The notes under the pieces: model-generated
What the model was told of the DNA's origin: nothing
The model's database searches: none
What the model saw: the letters and a program-made list of their open reading frames with translations, nothing else
DNA from: Lathyrus oleraceus
Taxonomy: Eukaryota; Streptophyta; Magnoliopsida; Fabales; Fabaceae
Assembly (NCBI RefSeq): GCF_024323335.1
Contig: NC_066583.1
Span: 274,358,916-274,422,915 of the forward strand
DNA: 64,000 bases
Direction of reading: 5' to 3'
Made by a program: the position numbers and the translations under genes
Shown here: positions 11,163 to 22,706 of the stretch, one piece after another
How positions within the stretch are numbered: the stretch's first letter is position 1
Layout: the number at the start of each line of letters is the position of its first letter

Positions 11163-13733
11163 GATGAATGAAATTCAATAGGAGCAAGCTGCCATGAGAG
11201 AGTAAATAGACTCCTTCAAAATCAAGATTGATCAAATTCTTGAGACTTTGCTGGCTCTGGCCAGAAGAGAAGATGAAGTTCGTGCTTCAGCCGCCACAAG
11301 GAATGACGCTCCCGTTCAAAGACCTACTTCACCTCTAAGACATAGCGGTCATATTCCCAATCCTATGATTTACGGTCTTCCTCCTGGTTTCACTCCTCCA
11401 ACTGAGGGAACTCATGTGCCTATGCTTGTACATACCTCCGGAGTAGCTGATGGATTTATTGCGTAAGGGTCGCCCATGTTAACCAGATTCCCATTCCTCG
11501 CACTGACGAGGAGCTCCAAGAAAAAGTTTGAAATGAAAAATCATAATGGATTTGCTCCAGTGATCGTTCCTACTACTGCTCAAGATTCTAAGGCTATCTT
11601 GATGTGTCGTGCTCTGGCCGAAAAGCTAAGAATCCTGGAAGAACATAACTCAACATGTTTGAGTGCTTTAGAGATGTGTTTAGTGTTAGACATGGTGATT
11701 CCTCCAAAATTTAAGGCACCAGAATTTGAGAGGCACAAAAGCCTCACATGTCCTAACATACATCTGAAAATGTATTGCAGAAAAATGGTTGCTTATGCCA
11801 GAGATGACAAACTCATGATCCATTGCTTTCATGATAGCCTAATTGGGGCATCTTTGAATTGGTACATGCAGTTAGAGTGCAGTAGCATACATACTTGTGA
11901 TGAGTTGGCCAAAGCGTTTGCAAAGCAATACAAGTATAATAGCATGACGCCGAGTCATACTCATCTTCAGAATATGGCCCAGAAGGACAATGAAACTTTT
12001 AAATAATATGCACAACGATGGAGAGAATTGGTTGTAAAGGTGCACCCAACGCTGGTTGATCGTGAATTAATTTACATTTTCATGGGAACCTTGCAAGGCC
12101 AATATGAAAGACTGATTAGTAGTGTGTCCCCAAGATTTTTTGACATGGTGATCATGGGTGAAAGAGTAGAAGAAGGATTGAAGAGTGGTAAAATTCAGGG
12201 AGGTTCCAACAGTCAAGCAATACTGAAGAAGCCATTCAATGGATTCAAGAGGAAAGAAGACGAGACCAGTGTCATATCTTCTCAGAGGGGGAGGGTAGCA
12301 CCAAGGGCTCCTGCCACCATTCCTTATTTCCAGTATCCTTACATAGCATCTTCTCAGTATCCAACTATGCCTTATCGTCCAATTGCTCCTACTTCTATTC
12401 TAGCTCAAATGCCTCAGTATCAAGCTTCGCATCCTCAGTACCAGGCTCCTTCATCTCAGTATCAGCATAGAAATCAATAGAATAATCAACAACATCCGGT
12501 CCGGCAACAACAACCAAATCAACAGAGGCCTTACCAACAATACAATAATGCAAATATCACTCCTATCCCTATGACATACACTTAATTGTCACCATATCTG
12601 ATTCAAAATGGATCGGTCGTGCCTAGAGATTACCACCAATTCCAAAGCCTCACAAGCATTGGTATGTATAAAATTCCAAGTTTGCCTTTCATGACAACTC
12701 AGAGGGTCATAGAAGAGAGAATTGTCGAGTGTTCAAGCTCCGAGTCCAGGAGTTGATAGACCAGAAAATACTGTCTTTTGCTGATAATCTGAATGTTGGG
12801 AACAATCCTTTTCCTAATCATGGTGGTTCATTCATAAATGTAATAGAAAGTTTAACTGACGAAGGCTTGATAAAAGATGTCTTTAATTTGAAGACTCCCT
12901 TGGTTGTGGTCCATGCTAGATTGCTGGAAGCATAACTGATGAAAGAAGTGCATGATAAATGTGTAGTATGTTCATCTGACTTGGACCAGTGTGTTGAATT
13001 CAAAGTTTGTCTTTAATGTTTGATGGATCAGTGGGTTATTCAATTCACGAGATCGAAGATTGATGAAGATGTTTTCGTGATAGTGCATGTCTTTGATCAA
13101 GAGAGACTTACCAAGCCTCTAGTGGTTCCTTATCAAAGAAATGCCAACCCAGCACTAGTGAAGAAGATCGAACCAATTGTTATCCATGTCCCCGCTCTAT
13201 TCTCATTTAATAGTACCAAGGTAGTGTCTTGGAACTATGACCCCAAAATTTATGTGAGTGACAAGCCAATGATCTTGAAGGAACCGGACGTGACCAACAT
13301 CGTTGGAGCTAGTGGGGTGACTTGAAGTGGAAGGGTTTTATCCCCTGAAGTGATCTAGGGCAAAGCAAGCGAGACAACAGTTAAAGAACCCAAAATGGTC
13401 ATGTTCTCCTGGAAGAGTGTGAAAGCAGCAATTCAAGTTGGTTGTCCTGAAAGTTAGGGCACAGTGATTTAATTACCAAAGAAGAAGGATAAATATGGAT
13501 TGGGATATCAACCGTATTTTGAACAGCTCAGAGATCAGAAGATACATCAAGGGAAAGTTCTTAGCATCCAAGAAGTGTTCTCCAAAGCTGGTTTCTGAAG
13601 TGATAATCAAGTGAACACAGTTGAAGATGAAGATCGGGATTTGTCCAAGATGGTATTTTGTGGACCTCCAGATGCCGCTCTTACAAGTTGGAAGGAAACA
13701 TATGTTCCAAAGATAGTTTCTTTTTCAAAGTAA
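11163..13733 (+). pseudogene. Ogre gag region with protease deleted
   Basis: One frame runs from an ATG near 11163 through 12480 with stops at 11464 and 12004. It carries the Tat/Ogre capsid pattern: LRILEEH, CLVLDMVIPPKFKAPEFE, KMVAYARDDKLMIHCFHDSL and KQYKYNSM. A Gln/Tyr/Pro-rich spacer (YQASHPQYQAP) follows. A frame change occurs before 12729 (KLRVQELID). At 13326-13395 the text jumps from the pre-protease phrase GVT.SGRV to PKMVMFSWKSVKAAIQ, which normally lies after the protease. The aspartic protease segment with its D-S/T-G motif is therefore absent. The block ends near 13733 before the intron. Confidence 0.75.
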
Positions 13734-13739
13734 TGTCTT

Positions 13740-13981
13740 GTTTTAACAAAAAATCCTATGCCCTACCCAATGCATATGGATAGCTTTGTAGGGTCCATTT
13801 TGTTTTAATATTTTAAACTTTATCATCAATACAAGTAGATTTTGAGATCTCTGTCTTTCATCTTTTTATTTATTTTTCCAAATAATAAACAAAAAATTAA
13901 AAATGGAAATTTGTATTCCACATCGCTTTCATTCTTCAAATTATTTCCACTAAAAAGAAAAAAAAAAGCATCTCCATGCAG
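13740..13981 (+). other. Putative Ogre intron before RT
   Basis: A noncoding, T-rich then A-rich stretch separates the gag/protease part from the RT part. The 3' end TCTCCATGCAG at 13971-13981 is a good plant acceptor, and coding resumes at ATCATTAATAAC. Ogre elements are known to contain an intron at this place. The donor cannot be fixed by eye; the best region is 13730-13745. Confidence 0.55.
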
Positions 13982-15985
13982 ATCATTAATAACTGAATCC
14001 ATTGAACACGACAATGCTATAATTCCCTACGACTTTGACCTCCCGATTAACCAATATGAAGAGGACGGTGAGTAAGAATGCGAACTCCCAGAAGAGTTGG
14101 CCAGACTTTTTAAGCAAGAGGAAAAGATAATTCAGCCTCATTAGGAACCAGTCGATGTGATCAATATGGGGACTGAGGATGATCGAAAGGAAGTCAAGGT
14201 TGGAGCTGCCATAAAGCAAAGCGTGAAAGAGGAGTTGGTCAAGCTACTACAAGAATATCTGGATGTGTTTTCTTGGTTATATCAGGATATGCCAAGACTC
14301 AACACCGACATAGTTGTGCACAAGTTACCGTTGAAGCTGGAATGTCCGCCCATCAAAAAGAAGTTGAGAAGAACTCGACTAGACATGGTTGTCAAGATCT
14401 TAGAGGAGGTTGATAGTAGTTTGATGCAGGTTTCCTGGATGTTGCAACATACTTTCAATGGATTTTTAATATTGTGTCAGTTCCAAAGAAAGATGGAAAA
14501 GTATGAATATGTGTAGACTACATAGATTTGAATAGAGCTAGTCTAAAAGATGACTTTCCTTTACCTCATATCGATGTATTAGTAAATAATACAACTCAGT
14601 TCTCTGTTTTCTCCTTCATGGATGGATTCTCAAGGTATAATCATATTAAAATGTATCCTGAAGATATGGAGAAAACAACCTTCATTACACCATGATGCAC
14701 TTTCTGTTACAAGGTGATGCCTTTCAACTTGAAAATTGTTGGGGAAACCTATCAAAGGGCCATGGTAACTCTCTTCCATGATATGATGCATAAGGAGATT
14801 GAAGTGTACGTGTACAACATGATTTCCAAGTCTCAGAATGAAGAAGAGTATGTTATCCATCTAAAAAAGTTATTTCCCAGTTTGAGAAAGTACAAACTAC
14901 GCCTGAATCCTACTAAGTGGATTTTCGGTGTCAGATCTAGAAACCTACTAGGGTTCATTGTGACCCAGAGAGGCATAGAAGTTGATCCCGGCAAAGTCAA
15001 AGTTATTCAAGAGATGCCAACACCTTTTACCGAAAAGCAAGTCCGTGGTTTTTTGAGCAGATTGAACTATATTACCAAACTCATCTCGCATTTGACAGCC
15101 ACTTACGAGCCGATATTCAAGTTGTTAAGAAAAGATCAAGCTGTCAAGTGGAACGACGATTGCCAAAGGACATTTGATAAAATCAAACAATATCTGGAAG
15201 AACCACCAATATTGGTGCCACTAGTGTCAGAAAGGCCTCTTATTATGTATCTGACAGTACTCGATGAATTCATGGGATGTGTACTGGGGCAACATGATGA
15301 GACAGGTAGAAAAAAGCATGTTATCTACTGCCTGAACAAGAAGTTTACAAAATGTGAAATCATATACTCAATTCTAGAAAAAACATCTTGTGCACTAGCA
15401 TAGGCCACTCGTCTCCTAAGACAGTACATGATTTGCCATACAACAATGTTGATATCCAAGATGGATCCCATCGAGTACATATTTGAGAAACTCGCATTAA
15501 CTAAAAGAATCTCTCGCTGACATATGTTGTTGTTAGAATATGACATTCAATATGTAACCCAGAAGGCCATTAACAGCAGTGTGTTATCAGAGTACCTTGC
15601 ACACCATCCAGTAGAGGAAGGACCCAGATCAGGATCGCGATGAACACTCGTGTTCAATGGTACCTCAAATGCACTGCGTAATGGAATTGGATTTGTCATA
15701 ACTTTTCCAACAGATTTGTATATTCCCTTCACAACAAGGTTATATTTCAAATGCACCAACAACATGGAGGAATATGAAGCATGTATCTTGGGAATTGAAG
15801 CAACTATTGATATACGAATCAAGATTCTTGAAGTATATGGAGACTCGACACTCGTCATCTATGAAATCAAAGGAGATTGGGAGACCCGCCATTCTAATTT
15901 GATTCCATACCGAGAGCATGTCTTGAAGCTAATCCCATACTTTGATGAGATTACTTTCCATTATATTCCTAGGGAGGAGAATTAG
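13982..15985 (+). pseudogene. Ogre reverse transcriptase, RNase H and second (archaeal-type) RNase H
   Basis: RT blocks are recognisable across two frames: CPPIKKKLRR, VSVPKKDGK-like VSVPKKDGKV (other frame, about 14480), DYIDLNRAS, FSFMDGFSRYN, then MPFNLKIVGETYQRAM. The catalytic box at 14804-14821 reads VYVYNM where YVDD is expected, so both aspartates are lost. RNase H (LGQHDETG, KFTKCE...YSILEKTSCALA) follows, then the second RNase H typical of the Tat lineage (TLVFNGTSNALRNG at 15645, NNMEEYEACILG). In that domain the first catalytic Asp is Asn (FNG for FDG). Stops lie at about 15403, 15520 and 15640. The protein cannot be active. Confidence 0.8.
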
Positions 15986-17369
15986 CTAGCTGATACATTG
16001 GCTACTTTTTCATCTATGTTCAAGGTAAAGTGGGCTAATGAAGCACCTGTTGTTACAATTCAACATATAGACGAGCTAGAATATTGCTTAGCAGTTGAAG
16101 TAGAGACTGATGGCAAGCCAGGGTTTTATGACATCAAGCGATATCTTGAGAAGCAAGAATATCCCGACGACGTATCCATCACAGACAAAAATACATTGAG
16201 GAAGTTATCATCCAATTTATTTCTAAGTAGTGATGTTATATACAAAAGAAACTTTGATATGATTTTGCTCGGATGCATGGAGAGACACGAAACATACCTA
16301 CTAATCAAAGAAATACATTAAGTTTCTTTCGACATTCATGCAAATAGACATGCAATGGCAAAGAAAATCCTTAGAGTTGGTTACTATTAGTTAACAATGG
16401 AAACAAACAGTTACCACTACGCCCAAGAAGTGCCCCCAAGTCTCAAATTTATGCTAACAAGGAGTACGTGCCACCTACTTCATTGAATGTCTTGTCTTCT
16501 CCATGGACATTCTCAATGAGGGGCACATACGTGATCGGTATGATTGAGCTAAAAGCTGCAAATAAACATTGTTTCATTCTGGTTGCCATTGACTACTTCA
16601 CCAAGTGGGTAGAAGCTGCTTCTTATGCAAACGTGACAAAGCAAGTAGTCACTCAGTTTATCAAGAAAGAAATGATTTATCGCTAGGGAATCCTAGAAAG
16701 ATTATCATTGATAATGGATCAAATCTAAATAATAAGATGATTAAGGAGTTATATGAAGGTTTCAAGATTAAGCATCACAACTCATCACCTTATAATCCAA
16801 AGATGAACTGCGCTGTAGAGGCAACTAACAAGAAGATCAAGAAGATCATTCAGAAGATGGTGAAGACTTGCAAAGACTGGCACGAGATGCTACCTTTTGT
16901 ACTGCACGAATACCGAACAGTTGTTCGCACTTCAACCTGGGAAAACCCTTTCTCTCTAGTTTATGGCATGCAAGTCGTGCTACCAATTGAAGTTGATATC
17001 CCCTCGTTGAGAGTCTTGATGGAGACTGAATTAGAAGAAGCATAATGGATTCAAACCAAATTTGACCAACTAAATCTAATCGAAGAGAAGCGGATGACAA
17101 TATTGTGTCATAGGAAGTTATATTAGAAGAGGCTCAGGCGGGCATTCAACAAGAAGGTCCGACCTCGAGAGTCCAGCATAGGCGAACAAGCGCTAAAGAA
17201 TATAATCTCTCTCCAGAAGGATTCATGTGGCAAGTGGATACCTAACTACGAAGGGCCATATGTGGTGAAGAAAGATTTCTTTGGTGGAGCTTTGGTTCTC
17301 ATGAACATGGATGGAGAAGATTTGATGCATCCCGTCAACTCTGATGCAGTCCGAAAGTATTATGCTTAA
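15986..17369 (+). pseudogene. Ogre integrase, degenerate
   Basis: Starts with the linker FKVKWANEAP and DIKRYLEKQEYP. The zinc-binding HHCC region (16320-16440) is broken by stops and frame changes. The core has DYFTKWVEAASYANVTKQV and IIIDNGSNLNNKM (second catalytic Asp kept) and NCAVEATNKKIKK (Glu kept). The first Asp region reads RGTYVIGMIE where a GID motif is usual. The C-terminal end GKWIPNYEGPYVVKK...NSDAVRKYYA is the family's usual finish, stop at 17367. Several frame changes (16468, 16605, 17041) make it a pseudogene. Confidence 0.8.
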
Positions 17370-17463
17370 GAAAAAGATATGGATAATAAAAGCTCACTAA
17401 GTTGAAAACTTGAAAGGTCGAATTAGGAAAAAATGAGCATCCCAGTGATGGATAATAAAAGCT
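17370..17463 (+). repeat. Ogre 3' tail with short direct repeats
   Basis: GGATAATAAAAGCTC(A/G)CTAAGTTGA occurs twice (about 17381 and 17450) with GAAAGGTCGAATTAGG between. This matches the short repeats after pol in Ogre. The element ends abruptly here; the polypurine tract and 3' LTR are not seen. Confidence 0.6.
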
Positions 17464-18392
17464 CGCTAAGTTGATGTTGATCATAACTTCTTCTCTACCC
17501 TTGATCTTAAGCAAGATTAAGTGACCAAAGACTTCCAAGTCGATCCTCCGATTACCGATACTTCTTTGAAAAAATCCTATTCTTCAAAGCTTTCACTCGG
17601 TTGAATCCTCGTTGCAAAATCTTATACAAAAAACCCCAAATCAATCTTGATCTTGGAGGGAAAACCCTAACTAGTTTTCCTAATGATACCCTCAAAGAAT
17701 ACTCAGCCCAACTTGATTACAAATAATCCTAAATTGGACCTTATTAATTTAATCTAGATGGAACCCAACCTTCTATGCATAGAAGAAGATTGAAGATGAA
17801 GAGAATAATTATTTGTATGTTCTTGGTTTCGATGTTAATAAATGATGCATGAGTTCATCTTTATATGTGTTTGTGTAGAAGAAAAAATAATATAAAACAT
17901 ATTTTTAGCAAAAATTACAAGTTTAGAAAATTGGAACAAAACGTGTTGATCCAAAATGAGTTGGGGTCGGCCCAAGTAGCATAGAAGTCGACCCATGCAT
18001 CATAAGGGTCGACCCAAAATAGGTAGAAAATTTTGGCTTAAAAATGAATCAATTGGATTCGACCTAAAGAGGTTATGGGTCGACCCACTCGAGCTTTGTG
18101 TCGACCCAAAACCCTGGTGTGTCGACCCAAACAAGGCAGACTCTTTTCCTTAAAAATCCTTCAGCATAGGTCGATCCAAAACACGTCTGTGTCGACCCAA
18201 AACAATGATTTTCACATCAAACTTATTTTTTTACTTGTAATTATGATTCTAACTTATTTTTAAATGTCCTATGATGAAAATTCACATCTAGGCAAGAAGA
18301 GAAATGTATAATATACACAATTACTAACTATCCTAGTTTTGACATCATTCAAAATATTTATAAGAGGATAGTGCACTAACAAACCACTCAAT
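17464..18392. other. Noncoding, LTR-like block
   Basis: No coding sequence is recognised. It begins at the Ogre break and contains AAACCCTAACTAG and a cluster of GTCGACCC motifs (listed separately). It precedes a copia pol fragment, so it may be LTR or leader of that or another retroelement; the borders are not visible. Confidence 0.4.
17964..18200. repeat. Cluster of GTCGACCC(A) motifs
   Basis: Exact GTCGACCCA occurs at about 17988, 18008, 18079, 18100, 18121 and 18191, with variants GTCGGCCCA (17965), TTCGACCTA (18058) and GTCGATCCA (18170). That is nine sites in under 240 bp with irregular spacing of 18-50 bp. The core GTCGAC is palindromic. The function is unknown. Confidence 0.85.
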
Positions 18393-19611
18393 CCTCATAT
18401 TATCCACCAACAAATGTCTCTATATGCAATTGCCACCGGGTTTGACTTCCAATGCTCCTAATCAAGTATGCAGACTTAGAAATCACTATACGATCTAAAA
18501 CAAGATAGCCACCAATGGTTTTCGAAATCATTTACTTTAGTTACATCTCTCAACTATCATCAATCAGCCTATGATTATTCTTTATTTATAAAAAAATCTC
18601 CTCAATATTTCATAATTTTTCATGTTTATGTTGGTGATCTTATTTTATCACGAAATAATCTAAATGAAATAAATTATATCAAGTTGACACTTGATAATTC
18701 CATCAAAAGTAAGGAACTTGGAAATCTAAGATATCTTTTGGGAATTGGAGTAACATGATCTCACCTAACATTTATGTTTCTCAGAGAAGGTATGCCTTTG
18801 AATTGTTAAATGACACAAGTTTTCTTACTGCCAAGCCTGTCATGACACATTTGCTCAGGAATTCACATCTTGAAAAGGTTGTTACATCAGCTTCCATAAA
18901 TCCTACTGAGTACAAAAGACTTATTGGCAGACTTATTTATCTCACAACAACAAAATCTAATATATGTTACTCTGCCCAACAATTATCCCAATTCATGTAT
19001 TGTCCTTCTTTATCTCATATGAATGTTGTCACTAGAGTTCTTAAATACATAAAATAATACCATTCTCAAGGATTATTCTTTCCTTCCTCATCCAAGCTTC
19101 AACTCAAAGCCTTTATTGATCCCAATTAAGCCATTTGCATAGAAACAAGATGCTTAGTGACGAATTATTGTGTCTTTCTAGGTGTCTCTCTCATTTCATA
19201 GAAGTCAAAGAAACAAAGTACAATTTTGAGATGCTCATCATATTTTGAGTACATGGCTTTAACTTCTACTATGTGCGAGCTTTATTGATTAAGTTATTTA
19301 CTTCAAGACCTCATATTCTCCACCAACAGATGTCTCTATATGCAATTTTCAATGTTTCACATGAATTTTTATATTGTGATAGTCAATATTCTCGTCACAT
19401 TGCATCCAATTCTACATTTCATGAATGTACCAAACATCTCAAAATAGATTGTCATGTAGTTAGAGAAAAATTATTTGCTAAGCTATTTCAATTGCTATCT
19501 ATGTCCAATTCATCTCAATTGGTTGACATCCTCACAAAACCCTTGAACCCTCAACCTTTCAAACTTCTTCTATCCAAGCTAAGAATCTCGTTTAACTACT
19601 CTCCAACTTGA
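18393..19611 (+). pseudogene. Ty1/copia pol 3' part (RT and RNase H), degenerate
   Basis: Across frames it reads NQVCRLRKSLYDLKQ, QWFSKSFTLVTS, YVGDLILSRNN (catalytic YVDD now YVGD), LGNLRYLLGIGV, then at 18755 SPNIYVSQRRYAFELL, LIGRLIYLTTTKSNICYS and VLKYIK. RNase H follows with a lost-frame SWKSKKQST block, TKHLKIDCHVVREK and LVDILTKPLNPQPFK, and TGA at 19609. A purine tract GGAGGG follows. About five stops or shifts are present. The first 39 bp (18393-18431) duplicate RNase H-proximal sequence at 19309-19347, making the 5' end chimeric. Confidence 0.85.
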
Positions 19612-19618
19612 TGGAGGG

Positions 19619-19810
19619 TATTAGTGTATAACTTCATATGTATTATTACTGTTATAGTTAGTATGACAATTATTTTCTATTTTAGCTTGTTTCTCAAGAC
19701 ATCTCTTCTGTATATAAGTTCGTCACCTATCAACGAGAAAGCAAACTCAATGTTATTATTTCTTGTTTGGTCAATTAGAGCTGAAATTTCATCTATTAAA
19801 AACGAATAAA
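19619..19810 (+). mobile_element. Probable start of the copia 3' LTR
   Basis: Begins with TATTAG right after the purine tract TGGAGGG, where copia LTRs start (usually TGTTAG). It contains a TGTATATAAGTTCG TATA-like box near 19709 followed by CACCTATCAACGAGAAAGC, the usual layout of a short copia LTR. The right border is not clear. Confidence 0.55.
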
Positions 19811-21752
19811 TGAGGTGTCGCGGATTCGAAGTTGCGCCCTTACAATTTGATGTCCCTATATAACTACCAACTGAATTGATTTAACAAAACAATTCAATCT
19901 TATTTAATGCGTTCTTGTATTAGTATTATTTTATAAAATTGTGATCCTTCATCAGTGACTTGAAAAAAGAAATTGAAAGAAAAGAGAGTAATAAATATAA
20001 TAAATATGATAGAAAAACAATAATTCATATTTCATTGATATAAAGTAATTTATATTTTAAAATATTATTTTGAAATGTTATTTAAAAGTCATTAATTTTT
20101 TACTCATTCTATTTAATAGTACGGCAAAATGTCATAATTTTAGTCAAACATTATTCTGAGTATTTAATTATTTAAAAATTAGAATCTTGTGCACTTTTAA
20201 ATTTATATAAAGAGGTAAATGTTATAAAAATTACTTAATTTATATTGTTAGAAATATTTTTATCATGAATATAAGCTTATGGGCCTTCTGTTTCGCCCTT
20301 TGGTCTCTGCTCAAATTAGTTGAGCTCATTTCAACGTGAGATTTTATCCCGACACCTCTTAAATTTTATCTCGCATCCTCAAATTTCCATAATATAAAAA
20401 ATATCTTATTTTTTTTACTAACAGTGTGTTGGAAAATTTCCTCTCACACAGAAAAAATATAATAGGTCATATATGATATGCATTTTTATCGATTTTTTTA
20501 AAAAAAATCTGGAGCATAATAAACTTTATTGATTTTTTTCAAAAAAATTAAAAATGAAACAAAAGAAATAACTATCTAATCTTTTAAAATTTCAAAAATA
20601 ACTATATATTAATCAGTATTTTTGAAAAATGTGATATCATGTATCCTTTTATCAATATTTCTAAATTGTCGATAAGTATATATACTCTTTTATCGACGAT
20701 TTCAAATATATCAATAAAATACACCTAACATACTATATTTTTAATAACAAGTATAAATGTCAGGTCGAAAACATAATTTTCACGAGAATTTTGGTATAAA
20801 TTCAAAATTACAAGTATAAATAAATAATTTAATAGAAAAAAGCATACATGTAAATATTTACTAGAAACTTTATAAAATACGGTAAAAAAAATCTTAAATC
20901 TTAAAAGAAAATAAACAATTTAAATAGTAAAACTAAATGAGTGAAAGGTTAGATTCTCATAAGAGAAAATATCCTTGACCATCAATGGGTCAGCCGAGCT
21001 TTGAATCCATGTTGATGAAAGCAACTTAGTGGAAGACATTGGTAAAGAGGGTGTGGAAGCTATGGGTAGGGTTACTAAAATGATAAGGTAGATACCCTTT
21101 TTCAAATGAATAGTGTAGATTGTTTTACCAAATATAATCCTAATTAATTTTGTTTATGTCATTGTTTAACTAAAATATTGAAAAAGTTATTAAGTTAAAT
21201 AGTACTTTATGTCATTGTTTATTCTTAATAACCATGATTGTTAATAATTGTTTTATAATTATCTCATATGAAATTAGACTATAATGCTTCTTAAAGTTAT
21301 AAATTTAAATCTTTACCGGACCAAATTGACACTTTATGGACAATCAAAATAGTATTTTAATTAAAGCACAATGTCGAAGGAGAATGTCATAATAAATTTA
21401 TAGAAGACTTGTGCGTATGCATGCTAGACAAAATTTCATTTATATTTTAAATCATTGAATAGAAATAGAATCAATATTTATATCTCTTTCAACACAAATA
21501 ACACTCTCAATCTCTATTTTTCAGCTTTTTGAATTTATGCTCTAACTCCTTCTATTGTTCATATAACTAAAATGCAATAAAAAATCTTTCACTACATTCC
21601 AATATATGAAAAATAAGAGGAAGAATAATCTCTAACAACTGAGAGGAAGAAAAAAAGTTATCACAAAATTATATAAAAAAAAACATAAATCATACTACAT
21701 ATTTTAACAAAATGACTTTGGGAGTCATATTTTTGTTTTTAAAATATAGTTC
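19811..21752. other. A+T-rich spacer without recognisable genes
   Basis: Low-complexity A+T-rich sequence. A minus-strand frame at 20920-21105 (61 residues) has no recognisable domain and sits in similar composition. No TE termini were recognised. Confidence 0.45.
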
Positions 21753-22150
21753 CACTACTATAAAATATACCTATCATAACAGGTTATTATCTTGTATATT
21801 CAATCAGCTGAAGTAATAGTTGTTATTTAGACGCCTATAATTTTTTATTTTATTAAAAGACATATCACTATGATCGATAATAATAATAGTTGTGATATGT
21901 TAAGGCTTATAAGATTCGGATCTTAGCACCAACAAAAAAGGATGTGTCCCTTAATTTCTATAGTTGTATAAAAATTATTTAAAAAATCATCACGGTTGTA
22001 TTTGTCAACAGTGGTTATATATCCCCTAAAATTAATATCTTTCACTACGGTTGGTCTTTTTAACCATGGTGAAATGTGTTTCTTTAAAATTAAAACATAT
22101 CAGATTTAGTTTATTTCCTTCATAAAACAAGTGCCCTAGTAGAGAACAGA
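21753..22150. mobile_element. CACTA-like terminus with subterminal motifs
   Basis: CACTACTATAAAATATACC at 21753 resembles the CACTACTACAAA ends of legume CACTA elements and the terminus at 22707. Inside it are CACTACGGTTGGTC and ATCACGGTTGTA-like repeats (about 21990-22060) of subterminal type. No transposase is attached. The extent is uncertain. Confidence 0.5.
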
Positions 22151-22706
22151 CGAACGCGGTAGTGACACAGAGGAAATAGAGTCCAAACGTCATCACTTTT
22201 ATCATTTCTTGGAACGTTCAAACTTCAAGAAGCTAGCGCACACGAAAATCATTTCTTGGTATCTTCCTCTTCCTCAATTTACAGTGCGTTCTCTATTTCA
22301 TTACCTTTATCACCATTCATGTTGAGTTTTACATTTTTGTGTTGTTAAATGTTATATTATTGTGAATGAAAATCGATAACAAAACCATATTAGTATGTAG
22401 CGTGTGTATGAACCTCTAGTATGTTAAGGAATGTAGGTAGATGCAAGCATATGTGAGGAAACCGAAAGCATTAACTATCTATTTTAATGTAAATCATGAC
22501 TATCACTATAATTAGAACAAGTAATGTCAATATTTTGATTTTGGAGATTAGTACTGATTGAGACTATTGTTATTTTTTTCACTATTTAATGTTGGAATTT
22601 GAAGAGGTGCAGTTGAGGGTTTAGGTTGATACATGAGTTTAGCTGCAAGCATGTCGTGTGTGTAGCATTAACGTGTCATTCACATTAGTGTTGTTCTGGT
22701 TTAGTG
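22151..22706. other. Noncoding stretch between two CACTA-like ends
   Basis: A+T-rich and pyrimidine-rich (CTTCCTCTTCCTCAATTT). Nothing recognisable as coding; it could be leader sequence of the CACTA-like element at 21753. Confidence 0.35.

Larger units (their letters stand above)
6880..17463 (+). mobile_element. Ogre (Tat lineage Ty3/gypsy) retrotransposon, decayed, 3' LTR missing
   Basis: The order is LTR/leader, ORF1, gag, (protease lost), intron, RT-RNase H, second RNase H, integrase and a 3' tail, all on the plus strand. An extra ORF upstream of gag plus an intron before RT is diagnostic of Ogre. The tail after integrase has GCTCACTAAGTTGAAAACTTG and a second AAAAGCTCGCTAAGTTGA, the short repeats that follow pol in Ogre. 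Every coding domain has stops or shifts. The left border is uncertain. Confidence 0.8.
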
